Positions 59,911 to 64,000 of a stretch of DNA of 64,000 nt are shown here, in pieces. The notes below the pieces were generated by a model. That model saw only the letters and a list, made by a program, of their open reading frames with translations. It did not search any database and was not told the origin of the DNA. Origin of the DNA: Pelodera strongyloides (lineage: Eukaryota; Nematoda; Chromadorea; Rhabditida; Rhabditidae); assembly GCA_036852015.1 (NCBI GenBank), contig JAANDG010000007.1, positions 310,001-374,000 of the forward strand, read 5' to 3'. The translations under genes and the position numbers were made by a program. How positions within the stretch are numbered: position 1 is the stretch's first letter; every line of letters starts with the position of its first letter.

Positions 59911-62900
59911 GTTGTATGTTTCGTTGGATTATGAGAACTCCTCTTCTTTCTCTTCTTTCATTTTTACTTGTTATATAGAAAACGAAGAAAAGAACAGAAG
60001 AATAGTAAAACGAAAAATTTAAAAAATAAATCAACAAAAATGACATATTGCGTCACGACACCCTCGCTCGTCGCATCAATTAAAAATACGTTTTTCGAGC
60101 CATTTTGAAATAGTGCCCCAATTCGTCAGAGACAAGACAAACGATGAAATAGCGCAGCATCATCGGAGTGCGCAGACATTCTCAGAAAACAAAAATAACC
60201 AACAAATGCGTCAAAAAAAGACGAAAACTTATACAAAATGAGTCATTTTGAAAAATGACCTAAGTGTAGGCGACCCGAAAACGGACAAAATTAGATTTTT
60301 TAATCCAGACTCTAAATTGGTCCACGTGATTCCTTACGTACGTAGACTGTGGAATTGAATTTCACATTTCACGAACAAATTAGTCCAATGACTCAATTTG
60401 AACTATGTAGTTTGTAATGGATGGAAACCACATACAATAGACTATTCAATGGTCTTGGCGGGAGAGAAATTTGATTATAAAAAGCAAATCAATTTTGCAT
60501 AAACCGTTGCGTAGATCTAATATAATTATTTCCATACAGTATGGGGGTAGTTTTGTAATAAAATGTAGATAAAATTAGGGATCTTTTTGGCCTGTGGCGG
60601 ATCAGTTCAGAATGTCAGTGTTATTAGTCAAAAATATACTAGGGACTAAAAAAAATAAAGTAGGGAGACCAAGGAAGAGCACAATATATATTAAAAAAAT
60701 TATTAGTCTGCAACACATGGTAAAGCACAGCGCTGTATTTAAAAAGATGGATGTCACAGCACGAAACATTTCTCAAAAAGGCCAACTCGAAAAACGTCAA
60801 AACGCCAAAAACGCAACAAAAAACGTCGGCCAGTGCAGGGCAGCGCACCTAATTTCGTATCAACCGATCGCGTACTCGAACAGCGTACAATTAAAGGTTG
60901 GCGCACTTGCCGCGCACAGTTTTCAATGGCGCCTTCGGTCCGTTTGCTACCATGTTCATATTTATATGCAATATGTCAATCAAGTAACGAAACTATGAAG
61001 AAATAAATGATGGAATAGGAGCTTTGTGGCGCAAAAATATCCATAAAATTACAATTATTTACAAAACAGGGTTCCAAAATGGTCGGTCTTTATGCTCATA
61101 ACTCCTAACTAAGCGCATAAGTAGATAACGTCTTATAGCTAAAGGTAAGTAGTTGAGCATAGTTGAGCTGACAATCGTATTTGGCCAAAGTTAGCATTAT
61201 ACGAGCGTTTATGCTAATCCGAAAGGCGCATGACGAAATCCACCAAAACAAAATAAGGATTAAGAATTACGGTCGGTCATTTCACTATCAGTGAAATGTA
61301 AGCTTGATAGAATTCTTAGCAACTTTCCATCAAAGCTACGCAAGTTTCGAATATTCCAAACATCTCGTCCCACTACAATATGTCGCCAGGAATAGTTTCT
61401 TGGATTATACTTGTTTATTTTTATAAATGAGATAATCTGGGAATGCACAGCTACCTTGTGGGATCTGAAGACCCGAACAAACCTAAAACAAAATGATGTA
61501 CCCCAGTCAGCAAAACTTAGTCTGACTCCTTGGAACACATTCGTAAAATTTGTGCATGGTTCTTGAAACACATGATATGATATGAACGAGGCTTCTCACA
61601 TTACACCGACTTATAGTATTTAATGTTTGTTCTCTTTCTATTTTTTTTATATTTCTGACGTTTTTTATCGGCTTTTACTAATTTTTCACCGAATTGTTTT
61701 GTATGTAAGTTGACACTTATAGTTAACGCAGCATGATAGGTGATTTGAAACATATGCTGCACAACTGTATGCCTCTCATTCACGTATTACATGCCTCTGT
61801 GCCTCTGAGTTTCGAACATCTGAATTTCCAGTACACAATAGAGGAAACTTTACAAGAAAATGAAATACGTTCAAAATCACATTCCTGACCGCTATTGCGG
61901 ATGTCTGATGTTTTATTCTTTATATTATAGTCTGTATAACTAAAGAGATCAACCAACGACGCTTTTTTGGCCTTTTAAAACTTTCAGAAATTAGTGCAAG
62001 TGACGCGATCTTCCTCCTTACGTTTCTGGTCCCGGCATAATTAAATAGCCGCGTGAGATTTCGTAAGTAGTTGTCGGAAGTACAATGTGACCCAAGACCA
62101 ATTGAGTGCTTCCGCTACTATAGGAACCAAATTTGCAATAAAACAATGTTTTAAATGATACTTTTTGATTTCTGCGTTGTAAGATGACTGAGTTTTACAA
62201 TTGAATTATCAAATTAATTCTTTTTTTTCGCATGGTTTTTTTTGGTGATTTTGGTCTTATGTCATTTTTTTCGTGATATTATATTATAGAAGAAGCTAAA
62301 AATCTATAATAACTTCTACTTTGTTAAGTTCACAAGTTATTGTTTGATCATTGTAGAGCATGACAAAAGCTCTATTGTATGACCTACCGTTCATAAAATA
62401 AAAAGCCTGTGAGGATAAAGAGCAAGAAAAACACAAAAAATCATTAATTGTGCACTTTTGAGGTCTCACGCTTTTTTGTTTTGATTCAGTATTAGCATGA
62501 AAAGCTCTATCGATTGATGACAAATAAAGAGCTTTCTATGGGTATGGAGCCGTGTAGTTTCCTGGTTATATGAAAAAATCTAGGACACTTCTAGGACACT
62601 CTTAGGAACCTTATTTGCAACAAAACTGTGTTTTAAATAAAACTTTTGGTTTCTGCGTCGCAAGGTGACTTATTGAATTTGAATTTTGAAATATTGCATT
62701 AAATTATTACGGTAAAATTTGATCCTGGAAGAGTTGCGTAAATACAAAACTACATTATTGTTCGTGATCAATTAATTAAATATAAAACAACGCGGGCGGG
62801 AAATTGTGTTATTTTTTCTCATGGGTTCATGTGCACAGAAAATGTTGTGCTGCTTTTTTATATTGACGCTTATTGGATTAAATAATAAAGACTTTGACGC

Positions 62901-63554
62901 ATATATCATACCCCAAACAGAGAATATAACAAGATAGGAAATATACCATAGTCTGAGTCTAAAATATGTTTCAAAACTTTATTACATTAATAAAAAGGTT
63001 CCGCGTCAAACTTTGCGCTATATTTTGAAGTACAGTAAGCCAAGAAACTGTACTTTTCGGACACACGGGTATGTAAGAAAAGTGCAAGTTTATTATGTAT
63101 GGTTGGGGGTTGCATAGGTCATATAAATATAACAACTACCTTATTATTAATGACTCGCACCACAGTAACATACACATAATTAACTATAAGCTATCCTATT
63201 ATATAAAAAAGAAAATTTGAGATTTTGTTTGTATGTAAATGAATTTCACAACGAATTTCAACGAATGAATTTCGACGTTTCATGCTTTCGACGTTTTTTT
63301 CAGCAGGAAAACTTTTCGCAACTCTCCAAATAAGCCAAATCGGATTTCATTACATAAAATTTTGAAAGATAGCTTTCAATCAGAAGTGCGTACATTTTCG
63401 GGAATAGTTTATTGTAGCCTGTTTACAATTATTATTGGAAAGTCGCCTCATGCGGTTATAGGGCTATAGTGGTGTAACATAAAATGCATCTTTTGCAGCT
63501 TCATAGCCTTTCTGTTTTTGTTCATGCTTTCCACAAAAAGGGAACAAAAATAAC

Positions 63555-63555
<1 letters not shown>
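59911..63555. other. Intergenic, unsupported ORFs and one diverged direct repeat
   Basis: The 134-codon frame at 60594-60998 contains a VGRPRK (AT-hook-like) string but no other sign of coding. A segment at 62118-62215 (GGAACCAAATTTGCAA.AAAAC then GTTTTAAAT...TTTCTGCG) recurs diverged at 62606-62700. Confidence 0.35.

Positions 63556-63589
<34 letters not shown>
63556..63589 (+). repeat. Poly-A tract (34 bp)
   Basis: Uninterrupted A. It may be the tail of a decayed retroposed sequence lying upstream, but none was recognised. Confidence 0.9.
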
Positions 63590-63591
<2 letters not shown>

Positions 63592-63714
63592 AAACAAACA
63601 ACATTTTTATGGAGAGGAAAAATTGCAAAAACAGCCTTTTTATTAGCATATTACTATTTGATCAGGTTGGCTTCTACCCCACAGAGGGAGGCGAGATAAA
63701 TGAGTATAGAATTA

Positions 63715-63840
63715 TTAAAGCGATCTAACGGCCGGTTTTTGAAACGCATGTTGAACATGTCCATATGCTGTATGCATACAAATATCTATATGCGAAGTAT
63801 GGTATGGCGCAGTTATCAAAATACCGCTTTCAGTATATAT
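63715..63840. mobile_element. TTAA-type MITE (CCGGCCGG/GAAACGCAT family)
   Basis: TTAAAGCGATCTAACGGCCGG then TTTTTGAAACGCATG at the left. The right side has ...ATACCGCTTTCAG and is degenerate, so the right border is approximate. Confidence 0.6.
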
Positions 63841-63852
63841 GTTTTAAAAGCC

Positions 63853-64000
63853 TAGCGCTCAACTTTCGTGAAACGCATGCCTATATGAGTTGGATAATGT
63901 AGTACGAATTCGAATGGGCTGGACGTCGGATAGAATGGGTTTGCAGCCCGAATTAGCATGCTAACTTAGATACGTATATGAGTGACACATAATACGTTTA
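63853..64000 (+). repeat. Dispersed repeat (GCGCTCAACTTTCGTGAAACGCATG), copy 2, cut by window end
   Basis: TAGCGCTCAACTTTCGTGAA then ACGCATGCCTATATGAG...GATAGAATGGGTTTGCAGCCC...CACATAATACGTTTA matches 16478-16624. Confidence 0.75.

Noticed and set aside
60594..60998. 134-codon frame with a GRPRK AT-hook-like string
   Set aside because: Lys/Asn-rich composition of AT-rich DNA, non-ATG start, no other domain or splice context.

Overview
The window looks like nuclear DNA of a rhabditid-type (clade V) nematode. The reasons are: AT-rich sequence; protein genes split by GT-AG introns; two seven-transmembrane receptor genes of nematode-type families (srh-like chemoreceptor, FMRFamide-type peptide receptor); a short secreted Pro/Gln/Tyr-rich gene with a ground-like-style N-terminus; TTTCAG-type leader acceptors just upstream of start codons; and an exact 22-nt match to the nematode SL1 spliced leader. 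Nothing suggests bacterial, viral or organellar DNA. There is no CRISPR array and no convincing tRNA or rRNA gene. I could not identify the species.

Layout. 1-3.1 kb: a terminal-inverted-repeat element with a GC-rich tandem core, then diverged repeats. 3.16-6.72 kb (+): an srh-like chemoreceptor rebuilt here as 8 exons and 356 aa, with small transposon copies and a tRNA-type SINE in its introns. 6.8-8.3 kb: a CTCAGGC foldback element, a 445-bp near-pure G tract, and repeats shared with the first 2.3 kb. 8.68-10.10 kb (+): a 3-exon gene for a 227-aa secreted repeat protein. About 11.1 kb (-): the SL1 match fused to a hammerhead-like / retroelement-end motif. 11.2-34.8 kb: no convincing gene; many inverted-repeat (MITE) elements, retroelement tails and microsatellites. 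34.86-36.97 kb (-): a 6-exon, 320-aa peptide GPCR gene with a TATA box and a probable trans-splice acceptor. 37.0-64.0 kb: more MITEs, simple repeats and one weak candidate for a small secreted-peptide gene (42.62-42.86 kb).

Three genes in 64 kb is sparse for a nematode. Most of the recognisable structure is non-autonomous elements. At least six families share the same termini (TTAAAG... / ...CTTTAA) and probably use the same TTAA-targeting transposase; no transposase or reverse transcriptase ORF was recognised here. The two receptors and the secreted protein show no sign of forming an operon or pathway: they are far apart, on different strands, and have separate promoter-like signals. Exon structures come from reading splice sites and frame by eye and are unconfirmed by transcripts.
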